The position numbers were made by a program, and so were the translations under genes. Source: Candidatus Eiseniibacteriota bacterium (GTDB lineage: Bacteria; Eisenbacteria; RBG-16-71-46; JAGVPR01). From it: a stretch of DNA of 15,059 nucleotides. Where the stretch lies: positions 1-15,059 of the forward strand of contig JAGVPR010000052.1 in the NCBI GenBank assembly GCA_020052115.1. The letters are read 5' to 3'. The notes beneath the pieces are model-generated. The model made no database searches and was not told the DNA's origin. It saw only the letters and a program-made list of their open reading frames with translations. Position 1 is the first letter of the stretch. The number at the start of each line of letters is the position of its first letter. This document shows positions 1 to 6,910 of this stretch, piece by piece.

Positions 1-1
1 C

Positions 2-976
2 GCCGCGCGAGGGGACGATGTGCTCCGCGCCATGCGAGGCATGGACGTGGCGCTCTCGGCCGTCGTGTATCACCTGAACGTCGCCCTGGCCAGGGCGGCC
101 ATCGCCTCCGGCTGCCACTTCCTCGACCTCGGCGGCAACAACGATGTCGTGGACGCCACCCTCGAACTCGACGCCGAGGCCCGCGCGGCCGGGGTGACGG
201 TCATCCCGGACTGCGGTCTCGCGCCGGGAATGGCGAACATCCTCGCCGCCCGCGCGGTCGCGGCTTTCGACCAGGCCGATTCGGTGCGCATCCGGGTGGG
301 AGGGCTGCCGCAGAATCCCATGCCGCCCCTCGACTACCAGCTCACGTTTTCGGTGCACGGCCTCATCAATGAGTACGCCGAGCCGTGTCGCACGCTCCGC
401 GACGGCCTGGAGGTCATCGAGGCGCCGCTCACCGGGATCGAGGAACTCGATTTCCCTCCCGTGGGCCGGCTCGAGGCGTTTCACACATCCGGCGGGGTTT
501 CCACGCTCACTCGCACCCTCCGCGGCCGCGTGCGAAACCTCGACTACAAGACGATCCGTTACCCGGGCCACGGCGCCAAGATGCGGTTCCTGCTGGATCT
601 AGGGATGGCCGGAGAGACGCCGGTCCCTCTTGGGGCGGTCGCGATTGCGCCCCGCGAGATGCTGGCGGCGATGCTCGCCCGCGTGCTGCCGCACGACGGC
701 CCGGATCTCATCATCGTGAGGATCGAAGCCGAGGGCCGGCGCCGGGGAAACCCCGCCCGCTACAGGCTCGATCTGCTCGACCGGGGTGACGAGAGGGAAG
801 GGCTGACTGCGATGATGAAGGCGACGGCATTTCCCGCGGCGATCATCGCCCTCATGCTGGCCCGGGGCGACATCACGCAACGAGGGGCGGTGCCCCAGGA
901 GACTTGCGTGCCTCACGAGAGATTCGTCGAGGAGCTTCGGAGCCGCGGATTCGATCTTCGGGAGGAGTGGACGTAG
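2..976 (+). CDS. Lysine 6-dehydrogenase / saccharopine dehydrogenase-family oxidoreductase (5' truncated)
   Basis: The reading frame is open from the first bases of the window, so the start and probably the N-terminal part of the NAD(P)-binding Rossmann fold lie upstream. What remains is about 325 residues: the end of the nucleotide-binding region (VALSAVVYHLN), then CHFLDLGGNND and VIPDCGLAPGMANILAA, and a catalytic/C-terminal domain with TSGGVSTLTRTL and LDYKTIRYPGHG. These strings are typical of L-lysine 6-dehydrogenases, which oxidatively deaminate the epsilon-amino group of lysine using NAD, and of close saccharopine dehydrogenase relatives. The enzyme would be cytoplasmic. It ends at TAG 974-976 and converges on the Rrf2 gene across a strong hairpin. 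The family is clear; lysine as substrate is inferred, and saccharopine reductase-like activity is the main alternative. Confidence 0.75.
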   Translation, partial: AARGDDVLRAMRGMDVALSAVVYHLNVALARAAIASGCHFLDLGGNNDVVDATLELDAEARAAGVTVIPDCGLAPGMANILAARAVAAFDQADSVRIRVGGLPQNPMPPLDYQLTFSVHGLINEYAEPCRTLRDGLEVIEAPLTGIEELDFPPVGRLEAFHTSGGVSTLTRTLRGRVRNLDYKTIRYPGHGAKMRFLLDLGMAGETPVPLGAVAIAPREMLAAMLARVLPHDGPDLIIVRIEAEGRRRGNPARYRLDLLDRGDEREGLTAMMKATAFPAAIIALMLARGDITQRGAVPQETCVPHERFVEELRSRGFDLREEWT

Positions 977-977
977 C

Positions 978-1009
978 AGCGGCCGCGCATCCGGACACGC
1001 GCGGCCGCT
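978..1009. terminator. GC-rich hairpin between convergent genes
   Basis: Perfect 10-bp arms AGCGGCCGCG (978-987) and CGCGGCCGCT (1000-1009) enclose a 12-nt loop. The hairpin starts 2 nt after the stop of the dehydrogenase gene and lies 15 nt beyond the stop of the opposing Rrf2 gene. There is no U-tract on either side. It is therefore a plausible bidirectional stem-type terminator or 3'-end stabiliser rather than a textbook intrinsic terminator. Confidence 0.55.
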
Positions 1010-1024
1010 AAGGATTGGCTTCGA

Positions 1025-1507
1025 TCAGAGAGAGGACGTGGTCGTCGGAGCGCCGACTCGGGTGGCCGGAGCCGGCGTCTTCCCGGCCAGCTCCTTCTTG
1101 CGCGTGAGCGCTTGGCCGAGCTCGTACAGCGACGTCTTCTCGAGATAGTCGCGGATCTGGTCCCGCACGGCCTTCCAGTGATCGTGCAGCGGGCAGGGCT
1201 GCTCGTCGTTGCACTCGGCCAGGCCGACCGCACAAGAATGCAGGCTTTCGGTCCCCTCGGCCGCCTCGATGATGTCAATCAACAGGATCTGCCTCGGCTC
1301 GCGGGCGAGGGAGAACCCGCCGCCGGGCCCCTTCTGCGAGCGCAGGACGCCGGCGCGAGCCAAACCTTGAAGGATCTTCCCAAGATACGGACTCGGAATG
1401 CCTTCTTCCTGCGCCAGGTCGCTCGTCATGCGGAACGAACCGGTCGGGTAGGCTGCAAGGTTCGCGAGCGCACGAATCGCATACTGGCTCGGCCTGGAAT
1501 AGAGCAC
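1025..1507 (-). CDS. Rrf2/IscR-family Fe-S transcriptional regulator
   Basis: This is a 160-residue winged-helix regulator. The N-terminal domain (about 1-80) has the Rrf2 signatures YAIRALANLA, YLGKILQGLARAGVLRSQKG and PGGGFSLAR. It is followed by the cysteine cluster C92-X6-C99-X5-C105 and His108 in CPLH. That layout resembles the three cysteines and histidine that bind a [2Fe-2S] cluster in IscR, with one extra residue in the first gap. The protein probably senses Fe-S status, iron, nitric oxide or redox. I chose the GTG at 1505-1507 because AAGGAGG lies 8 nt upstream and the canonical LYSRPSQYAIRAL N-terminus starts there; the frame stays open upstream without family similarity. A sigma70-like promoter and an inverted repeat lie 170-200 nt upstream. 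No isc or suf genes are in view, so its targets are unknown. Confidence 0.9.
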   Translation of the reverse strand: MLYSRPSQYAIRALANLAAYPTGSFRMTSDLAQEEGIPSPYLGKILQGLARAGVLRSQKGPGGGFSLAREPRQILLIDIIEAAEGTESLHSCAVGLAECNDEQPCPLHDHWKAVRDQIRDYLEKTSLYELGQALTRKKELAGKTPAPATRVGAPTTTSSL

Positions 1508-1515
1508 GGCGTCAC

Positions 1516-1522
1516 CCTCCTT
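1516..1522 (-). promoter_or_regulatory. Shine-Dalgarno that fixes the GTG start of the Rrf2 gene
   Basis: On the minus strand the sequence reads AAGGAGG, 8 nt before the GTG at 1507. It supports GTG over upstream in-frame starts in the otherwise open frame. Confidence 0.8.
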
Positions 1523-1676
1523 CAGGAATGGTCCCGGAGCGGCAAGAGCTGGACCGTCCCGTCTTGAAAGTCCGCTAGCCGGCGGACGAGAAGATCGCTT
1601 GGACTCGCAGTCGCCGGATCCGCGAGCACGCTGGAGTCGGATTTCCGGCCCCCTCCATCGAAGCCGTATACCGGAG

Positions 1677-1706
1677 ATCATAGAACCCGAGTTTCGCGCA
1701 TGTCAC
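1677..1706 (-). promoter_or_regulatory. Sigma70-like promoter for the Rrf2 gene
   Basis: Read on the minus strand, a -35 of GTGACA (1706-1701) and a -10 of TATGAT (1682-1677) are separated by 18 bp. Each hexamer matches five of six consensus bases. Transcription would start near 1670 and give a leader of about 160 nt before the GTG. The rest of the gene-free stretch 1508-1840 holds this promoter, the overlapping inverted repeat at 1692-1712 and a hairpin at 1792-1814; I see no gene in it. Confidence 0.5.
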
Positions 1707-1712
1707 GCGAAA
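1692..1712. promoter_or_regulatory. Inverted repeat overlapping the Rrf2 promoter (candidate operator)
   Basis: Perfect 7-bp arms TTTCGCG (1692-1698) and CGCGAAA (1706-1712) flank a 7-bp spacer. The repeat covers the predicted -35 element and part of the promoter spacer. Rrf2 proteins bind as dimers to inverted repeats and often repress their own genes, so autoregulation is the simplest reading. The sequence does not match the IscR or NsrR consensus sites I know. Confidence 0.4.
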
Positions 1713-1791
1713 AATCAGATCCGATCCTCAGCCCCAGCAATCGCAAGGGGTCCCGGTCGAGAGCAGCCGGCAGGGCGCGACCACGCCCATA

Positions 1792-1814
1792 GGGGCGCGA
1801 TGGCAGCGCGCCCC
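1792..1814 (-). terminator. GC-rich hairpin downstream of the PPIase gene
   Basis: Perfect 8-bp arms GGGGCGCG (1792-1799) and CGCGCCCC (1807-1814) enclose a 7-nt loop, starting 26 nt beyond the PPIase stop. No U-tract follows on the minus strand, so its role as a terminator is tentative. Confidence 0.35.
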
Positions 1815-1840
1815 CCCTCCCCGAAGTCCGGCTCGCCGCC

Positions 1841-2974
1841 TTACAGCCCGGCGCCTCCGGGCAGAGGGGAAGCGGCCTGCGCGCTCGGCGGAGGTGACGG
1901 GACCATCTTGCCCGTGGAGTCGGCCACCTCGACCTTTGCCTGGGAGCGAAGCTCGGCGACCCACGTCTGGAGAGCCTGCGCCTTGTGTTGATTGCCCAGG
2001 TAATCGGAGAGCCTCGGCCGCACCTCGTCGAGCGAGACCGTGGACTGCGCCTTCTTGTCGATCACCTTCAGGATGTGGTAACCGAACTGGGTCTCCACGA
2101 CTCCGGAGGTCTGACCGACGGCGAGCGAGAATGCCGCCGCCTCGAACGCGGGGACCATCTGGCCTCGCGAGAAGAAGTCGAGATCGCCGCCGCGCGCCGC
2201 GCTGCCGGGGTCCTCCGAACGCTGCCCCGCGATCGTGGCGAAATCCGCCCCTTGCTTGAGCGCGCCGAGGATGCTGTCCGCGCTCGCCCGGCGCGCACCG
2301 CGCACCTCGGGCGGATCGGTCGCTGCTGCGCGCAGCAGGATGTGACTCGCGCGAACCTGCTCCGGCACGCGGAACTGCTCGGGGTTCTCGCGATAGAAGG
2401 TCTCCACGTCCTGAGACGTCACGGGAGCCGCGCTTGCCGTGCGCTTCTCGATGATCACGTTGATGAGCAGGTTCTCGCGAAGCCTGGCCCTCACCGTTTG
2501 CTCGTCGAGGTTGGCCCCCTGCATCTGCTGCGCGAAAGTGGCCGAGTCGGGGAACTGGCTGCGGAACCTGGCGAACTCCTGGTCCACGTTCGTGTCCGGC
2601 ACCGAGACCGCCTCTTGCTCCGCCTGAGCGAGAAGCAGCTTTCGGTTCACGGCGTTTTCGATCGCCTGCTTCAGCAGCATCGGCTCCATCTTCGACTGCT
2701 CTTCGGGAGGAACGTGTCCGGCGAGCTGGGCGTGAAGTCGCTGGACTTCGCCGGTGACGTCTGTGGCCAAGATGTCGCGACCATCCACCTTCGCTGTGAC
2801 GCCGTCCTTCGTCTGAGGAATCGGCTTGGCGCCCGGGTACGCCGGGATGGTCTGAGCGCCCTGCTCGGCCGTCGAAGCCGCCTCTTCCTTCTTCTTCGAG
2901 CCGCACGCGACGATGAGCGTCGCCGTCAGGGCGGCAGCGATCCAAGGTGCGTACTGAACCCGCGAACAACCCAT
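1841..2974 (-). CDS. Parvulin-type peptidyl-prolyl cis-trans isomerase lipoprotein (SurA/PrsA-like)
   Basis: The 377-residue product begins with a short charged/hydrophobic leader and a lipobox ending at Cys24 (L-I-V-A-C-G), so it should be an exported, lipid-anchored protein. Gly after the cysteine gives no inner-membrane retention signal. Residues about 60-200 form a SurA N-like helical chaperone region. Residues about 206-305 form a parvulin domain with VRASHILLRA, RGGDLDFFSRGQMVPAFEAAAFSL and FGYHILKV, including the conserved His211 and His300. A C-terminal helix and a Pro/Ser-rich tail end the protein. It would help fold envelope or outer-membrane proteins. The ATG at 2974 is preceded by AGGAGGG with 8-nt spacing. 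The gene appears monocistronic, with a good promoter at 3109-3137. Confidence 0.9.
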   Translation of the reverse strand: MGCSRVQYAPWIAAALTATLIVACGSKKKEEAASTAEQGAQTIPAYPGAKPIPQTKDGVTAKVDGRDILATDVTGEVQRLHAQLAGHVPPEEQSKMEPMLLKQAIENAVNRKLLLAQAEQEAVSVPDTNVDQEFARFRSQFPDSATFAQQMQGANLDEQTVRARLRENLLINVIIEKRTASAAPVTSQDVETFYRENPEQFRVPEQVRASHILLRAAATDPPEVRGARRASADSILGALKQGADFATIAGQRSEDPGSAARGGDLDFFSRGQMVPAFEAAAFSLAVGQTSGVVETQFGYHILKVIDKKAQSTVSLDEVRPRLSDYLGNQHKAQALQTWVAELRSQAKVEVADSTGKMVPSPPPSAQAASPLPGGAGL

Positions 2975-3108
2975 CGGAAATGCCCTCCTGCGCCTCGAGC
3001 GCGATGCCGCTGGAGCCGGCGCGCGGCCCTCGGCGACCGTTCGAAGCGGAGCGTTTGTTTCACATGGGTCGGGCTATTCGTGCACGACCCGATTCGATTC
3101 TCTTCGAC

Positions 3109-3137
3109 ACTCTATGCGGTCGCCTCCCGGCCGTCAA
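3109..3137 (-). promoter_or_regulatory. Sigma70-like promoter for the PPIase gene
   Basis: On the minus strand, TTGACG (3137-3132), a 17-bp spacer and TAGAGT (3114-3109) form a good sigma70-type promoter. The leader would be about 125 nt. It contains a small inverted repeat, GGGTCG at 3066-3071 and CGACCC at 3085-3090. Confidence 0.5.
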
Positions 3138-3217
3138 CGCGGAGGAAGGGGCGCCTTACGACGCGAGGAATCGCTCTTCGGCCGCCCCTGCGAACCTCGC
3201 GCGAGGGCCGGCGTTGC

Positions 3218-3874
3218 TCAGCCGCCGCAGTGCCGCGTGATCTCGTCGCTGAGCGCCGCGATCCCGCGCCTTCGGACGAGGATCACGGGCGCGCCCCCGG
3301 GCCCGTGCCGCGCGTAGAGGTTGCTCACCTTGTGGTCGAGCTGTGTGGCGCCCCAGACGACGACGAGCTCGGCCCACTCGAGGTCGCGCTGCGCCTCCTC
3401 GCGGGTGCGGCGGTCCGTGCCGCTGACGAGACGGAGGCTGACCTTGCCCTTCATGAGCGCCAGCAGCTCTTCTCGCGAGGCGGGCGAGCCACCGACGACG
3501 ATGATGCGCCGGATCCCCTGCGCTTCCAGGAGCCGCAGCATCCGCTGGGCGGACCGGGCGTTGTTCGACCCACCGCAGACCTCGCAGTGCCGGGCCTCCA
3601 GCGACGGTAGCACTTTGCGCCCGGCGAGGGCTTCGCCTCCGCGGGAGCGATCTTTGTACTCGGAGCGGCATTCTTTCTGGCCGCACAGCAGCACGAACCT
3701 CGCTCGGAGCGCCTCCGCGACCATCTCGCGCTTCGCGCTGGAGATCGCCGACTTCCCGGGATGGGTGAGTCCGGCATCGCAGAGCGCCGCTCTGGCGGCC
3801 TTGGACGCCTTGCGATGTCCGTAGCCCAGCTCGACCAGAAGTTCGCCGATCTCCAGAGCCTCTTCGCGCGCCAT
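3218..3874 (-). CDS. DUF2325-like protein with a cysteine-bearing N-terminal half
   Basis: This 218-residue soluble protein has no assigned function. The N-terminal half (1-60) is basic and helical. Cys64-X4-Cys69 and Cys97-X2-Cys100 (CGQKEC, CEVCGG) could together form a four-cysteine metal site. Residues about 121-202 resemble DUF2325: a beta strand ending in IIVVGGS, a middle segment with RLVSGTDRRTREEA, a hydrophobic strand VVVWGATQLDHKVSN and a final strand APVILVRRRG. In DUF2325 proteins this region looks like a small Rossmann-like fold. The ATG at 3874 has only a weak Shine-Dalgarno (GGAG, 12 nt away), so the exact start is uncertain. It sits alone, divergent from the acyl-CoA synthetase gene, and no promoter stands out. 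The stretch between its stop and the PPIase start (2975-3217) holds only the PPIase promoter and a 12-bp palindrome at 3195-3206. Confidence 0.65.
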   Translation of the reverse strand: MAREEALEIGELLVELGYGHRKASKAARAALCDAGLTHPGKSAISSAKREMVAEALRARFVLLCGQKECRSEYKDRSRGGEALAGRKVLPSLEARHCEVCGGSNNARSAQRMLRLLEAQGIRRIIVVGGSPASREELLALMKGKVSLRLVSGTDRRTREEAQRDLEWAELVVVWGATQLDHKVSNLYARHGPGGAPVILVRRRGIAALSDEITRHCGG

Positions 3875-3955
3875 GGGCAGAGAATACTCCGCGGCGCGCT
3901 CGAGCGTACGGACCGGGAGAAGGAGCAGGCCCGAGGCCCCGCCGCCCGGTAACGA

Positions 3956-3984
3956 TTGGCCGGGCCGACGGGCCGTGCTAGAGT
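3956..3984 (+). promoter_or_regulatory. Candidate promoter for the acyl-CoA synthetase gene
   Basis: TTGGCC (3956-3961) and TAGAGT (3979-3984) are spaced by 17 bp. Transcription would start near 3991, about 80 nt before the ATG at 4073. The -35 matches only partly, so this is tentative. Confidence 0.35.
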
Positions 3985-4072
3985 CGCTCTGTCGCCCACG
4001 CACCTCAACTGCTTCGACGCCGGGGGCGCTGCCGGCACACATTCCCACATAGGAATTTGCTGATACGATCCC

Positions 4073-6214
4073 ATGGAACGACCGGAACTGCCTCTCAGCG
4101 CGCTGGATGCGATCTTCAAGCCCCGCTCGATCGCGGTGATCGGGGCGACCCGCCGTCGCGGGTCCATCGGGCGGGAGATCCTCGCCAACCTCCTCGACAT
4201 GGAATTCAACGGGAAGGTGTTCCCGGTCAATCCCAACGAGGAAGTGCTCCACAGCATCAAGTGCTACCCGAAGGTGACGTCCATCCCCGATCGAGTGGAC
4301 CTCGCCATCATCGTGGTGCCGTCGGCGCAGGTCGTGGACGTGGTACGGGAGTGTGGGACCAAGGGCGTCAAGGGGCTGGTCGTGATCACCGCTGGATTCA
4401 AGGAGGTGGGGCCGCGCGGCGCCGAGTTGGAGCAGAAGCTGATCGAGCTCGTGCACGAGTACGGAATGCGGATGATCGGCCCGAACTGCATGGGGGTGAT
4501 CAACACCGATCCCGAAGTCTCGATGGATGCGACCTTCGCATCGGTGCAGCCCCTGCGAGGCCGGATCGGATTCATGTCGCAGAGCGGCGCGCTCGGGGAG
4601 GCGATCCTCGCGCACGCCCGCCGCCTCCGGCTCGGCTTCTCCATGTTCGCGAGCATGGGAAACAAGACGGACGTCTCGGGCAACGACCTCATGCGGTACT
4701 GGGAGGCCGACCCCAACACCGATCTGATCCTGCTCTACCTGGAGTCGGTGGGCAATCCGAGGCGCTTCACGCAAGTCGCGCGACAGATCTCCCGCAAGAA
4801 GCCGATCCTGGCCGTGAAGTCCGGGCGAACGGCTGCCGGAGCGCGGGCGGTGAGCTCTCATACGGGAGCGATGCTCCTGTCGGGGGATGCCGCCACCGAA
4901 GCGCTCTTCGAGCAGTGCGGAGTGCTGCGCGTCTCGACGATCGAGGAGCTGTTCGATCTCGCGCTGGCCTTCTCCACCCAGAGCGCACCGCAAGGTCGCC
5001 GCGTGGCGATCCTCACGAACGCCGGCGGGCCGGGCATCCTCGCGACCGACGCCTGCGTCGGCTTGGGACTTCAGATCGCGGAGCTCGCCCCGCTGACCAA
5101 GGCGGCCCTTCGCGCCTGCGTACTCCCCGAGGCGAGTGTCGAGAACCCGGTAGACGTCCTGCCGGCCGGCGGACCGGAGACCTACCGATCCGCGCTCGCC
5201 GCCCTGCTGGACGACCCGGGGGTGGACTCGGTCCTCGCCATTCACGTCATGCCGATCATGATCAATGCCGAGGCGGTGGCCCACTCCATCACCGAGATCA
5301 GCCGCGGGCGCGGCAAGCCGGTGCTGGGAGTTTTCATGGGCTCACAGGAACGGCTGCTCGCCGTCTCCGAGGTTCTACACCACCGCGTGCCGATGTACGC
5401 GTTCCCGGAATCGGCGGTGAAGGCGCTGGCGGCCCTTACCCGCTATCACGAGTTGAGGGAACAGCCTGCGGGACAGGTTCGCGATTTTCCCCGCGAGAAG
5501 GAACGGGCCGCCGCGGTCGTCGCGCAGGCGCAGGCGGAAGGGCGCGAGTGGCTCTCGCAGGAGGAGTCTCTCCGCGTTCTGGACGCCTACGGCATCCCTG
5601 TCGCCAAGGCGCGCGTCACATCGTCCGCCGAGCAGGCGGTGGCCGCGGCGCGCGAGATCGGCTTTCCGGTCGTTTTGAAGATCGAGGCGACCGGGCTGGT
5701 GCACAAGAGCGACGTCGGCGGCGTGGTCAAGGACGTCCCGGACGAGGGAACGTTGCGCGCGCGATACGCGGAGCTCGAGACGCGCGGGCGCGCGCTTCGG
5801 GACGCGGGCGTCTTCCGCGGAATCCTCGTTCAGCAGTTCCTCGACGAGGGCCGGGAGACGATCCTCGGCGTCGCGCAGGATCCATCCTTCGGGCCGCTCG
5901 TCATGTTCGGGCTGGGCGGGGTGCTCGCCGAAGCGATCCAGGATGTGGCCTTCAAGGTCCATCCGATCACGAACCTGGACGCTGAGGAGATGATCGGTCA
6001 GGTCCGCGGCCACCGATTGCTCGACGAGTTCCGTGGCCAACCCGCCGTGGACCGCCCATTCCTCGCCGAAGTGCTTCAGCGGCTCTCGTTGCTCGCCGGC
6101 GATCTCGACCAGATCATCGAGATGGACGTGAATCCCTTCCTCGCCGCGCCCCCGGGCAAGCCCTCCTGCGCTCTGGACGCCCGCATTCGGATCGCCATTA
6201 CAGTCGTCTCCTGA
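4073..6214 (+). CDS. ADP-forming acyl-CoA (acetyl-CoA) synthetase, fused alpha and beta domains
   Basis: The enzyme interconverts acyl-CoA + ADP + phosphate with acid + CoA + ATP through a phosphohistidine. The 713-residue product is the usual length for the fused form. Residues 10-135 are the CoA-binding Rossmann domain (IAVIGATRRRGSIG, GKVFPVNPN, PNCMGV). Residues about 160-460 are the succinyl-CoA-ligase-like domains, with Glu224 in YLESVGNPR and the candidate phosphohistidine His263 in SSHTGAM. Residues about 490-713 are an ATP-grasp domain (LKIEATGLVHKSDVGGV, FGLGGV, EMDVNPF). The ATG at 4073 lacks a strong Shine-Dalgarno (AGGAA about 16 nt upstream). Substrate range cannot be read from sequence; acetate, branched-chain and aryl acids are all possible. 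With the 2-oxoacid:ferredoxin oxidoreductase in this window it could make ATP from 2-oxoacid oxidation. It may also belong to the protein acetyltransferase-like Pat/YfiQ group, but no GNAT domain is present. Confidence 0.9.
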   Translation: MERPELPLSALDAIFKPRSIAVIGATRRRGSIGREILANLLDMEFNGKVFPVNPNEEVLHSIKCYPKVTSIPDRVDLAIIVVPSAQVVDVVRECGTKGVKGLVVITAGFKEVGPRGAELEQKLIELVHEYGMRMIGPNCMGVINTDPEVSMDATFASVQPLRGRIGFMSQSGALGEAILAHARRLRLGFSMFASMGNKTDVSGNDLMRYWEADPNTDLILLYLESVGNPRRFTQVARQISRKKPILAVKSGRTAAGARAVSSHTGAMLLSGDAATEALFEQCGVLRVSTIEELFDLALAFSTQSAPQGRRVAILTNAGGPGILATDACVGLGLQIAELAPLTKAALRACVLPEASVENPVDVLPAGGPETYRSALAALLDDPGVDSVLAIHVMPIMINAEAVAHSITEISRGRGKPVLGVFMGSQERLLAVSEVLHHRVPMYAFPESAVKALAALTRYHELREQPAGQVRDFPREKERAAAVVAQAQAEGREWLSQEESLRVLDAYGIPVAKARVTSSAEQAVAAAREIGFPVVLKIEATGLVHKSDVGGVVKDVPDEGTLRARYAELETRGRALRDAGVFRGILVQQFLDEGRETILGVAQDPSFGPLVMFGLGGVLAEAIQDVAFKVHPITNLDAEEMIGQVRGHRLLDEFRGQPAVDRPFLAEVLQRLSLLAGDLDQIIEMDVNPFLAAPPGKPSCALDARIRIAITVVS

Positions 6215-6242
6215 CCTCCGGCGACCGGCTTCCCGCCCGGCG

Positions 6243-6349
6243 GTTTCCACACGATATCCACAGGCCATCTCGCGCACTATTCGTTCGTTGCGGAGTTATT
6301 CACATCGAGGGCGCGCGGTATACACATTCAAACTTCTACATGTGGGAAA
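6243..6349. other. Cluster of DnaA-box-like sequences (candidate replication-origin element)
   Basis: Five 9-mers close to TTWTNCACA fall in 107 bp of the non-coding gap 6215-6402: GTTTCCACA (6243), ATATCCACA (6254), TTATTCACA (6296, an exact match), GTATACACA (6318) and, on the other strand, TTTCCCACA (6349-6341). Successive starts are 11, 42, 22 and 23 bp apart, close to whole helical turns. By hand count 24 of the 37 bases at 6318-6354 are A or T, far above the surroundings. The gap lies between convergent genes, next to parAB with two parS sites. No dnaA or dnaN gene is in view, so origin function is inferred. Confidence 0.4.
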
Positions 6350-6354
6350 CAGTT

Positions 6355-6382
6355 CGGGCGGCTCCGGACTCGGAACCGCCCG
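6355..6382. terminator. Hairpin terminator between convergent operons
   Basis: A 12-bp stem, from CGGGCGG (6355-6361) to CCGCCCG (6376-6382) with inner TCCG/CGGA pairs and one internal mismatch, encloses a 4-nt loop. On the minus strand the mismatch becomes a G-U pair. The hairpin lies 20 nt past the bactofilin stop on the minus strand. On the plus strand it is followed by a pyrimidine-rich TCCTTCTCTT. It may therefore end both the par operon and the acyl-CoA synthetase transcript. Confidence 0.5.
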
Positions 6383-6402
6383 TCCTTCTCTTGGAGACTC
6401 TG

Positions 6403-6873
6403 TCAGGAGAGCGAGCCCGTGGACTGCTTCTGACCGAACATCTCGATGTCTTGCCTGTCGCGACCGTGCGAATCACCCACTGAGTCCACCCGCGGCCGCG
6501 CTTCCGCCTGATCGTTCATCACGCAGCGGCCGTTGAAGAACACACCCTCCTCGATGACGAGGGAGTTCGTATACACATCGCCCTCGAGATGCGAACCGCT
6601 CTGGAGCACGACGCGGTCGGAAGCGTAGATCTTGCCCGTGACCCGCCCCGCGACGACAGCCTCGCGGACCTCGACGTCGGCCTCGACGTCGCCTGATTTG
6701 CCCAGGATCAGGCAGTCCGACGCGATCATCTCGCCGCGGAATCGTCCATCCACACGAACCGTCCCCTGGCCGGACAAGGACCCTGTAAACGTCGAGTCCG
6801 GTCCGATGACGGTGTCGAGCCGGCTCTCCGTGGGGGAGGGCGCACGCAGATTGCGGTCCTTGCTCCCGAACAT
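6403..6873 (-). CDS. Bactofilin (polymer-forming cytoskeletal protein)
   Basis: The 156-residue product has a short polar N-terminus (about 1-18), a central bactofilin domain (about 19-115) and a polar tail. The core shows the repeating short-strand pattern of a right-handed beta-helix: TVIGPDSTFTGSLSG, GTVRVDGRFRGEM, GKSGDVEADVEVREAVVAGRV, GKIYASDRVVLQSGSHLEGDV, VIEEGVFFNGRC. Bactofilins polymerise without nucleotide at the inner membrane and position cell-wall enzymes and other partners. I chose ATG 6873 because AGGTGG lies about 7 nt upstream; a GTG at 6882 has no usable ribosome-binding site. It is the last gene of the par cluster, 37 nt after the M23 peptidase gene, a pairing found in many bacteria. 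Confidence 0.93.
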   Translation of the reverse strand: MFGSKDRNLRAPSPTESRLDTVIGPDSTFTGSLSGQGTVRVDGRFRGEMIASDCLILGKSGDVEADVEVREAVVAGRVTGKIYASDRVVLQSGSHLEGDVYTNSLVIEEGVFFNGRCVMNDQAEARPRVDSVGDSHGRDRQDIEMFGQKQSTGSLS

Positions 6874-6910
6874 GATTCCCACCTTTCCCGAACAGGCCCA
6901 CCCTCCCGGC

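Noticed and set aside
3056..3071. Third possible parS (TGTTTCACATGGGTCG)
   Set aside because: Only the left half matches the parS consensus; the right half has four mismatches plus one in the core.
1985..3610. 541-codon open frame on the plus strand over the PPIase and DUF2325-like genes
   Set aside because: It is antisense to genes with clear domains and lipobox/parvulin motifs; the translation is Arg/Leu-rich, as expected from GC-rich antisense frames.
3875..5284. Upstream extension of the DUF2325-like frame to 688 codons on the minus strand
   Set aside because: The extension lies antisense to the acyl-CoA synthetase and has no family similarity; the real protein begins near the ATG at 3874.
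4057..5985. 642-codon open frame on the plus strand overlapping the acyl-CoA synthetase
   Set aside because: It is an alternate frame of a gene with strong CoA-binding and ATP-grasp motifs; its composition is Arg/Gly/Ala-rich with no motifs.
6569..6577. DnaA-box-like GTATACACA inside bactofilin
   Set aside because: It lies in conserved coding sequence (Val-Tyr-Thr) and has one mismatch, so it is not counted in the cluster; it is mentioned only for its similarity to the copy at 6318.
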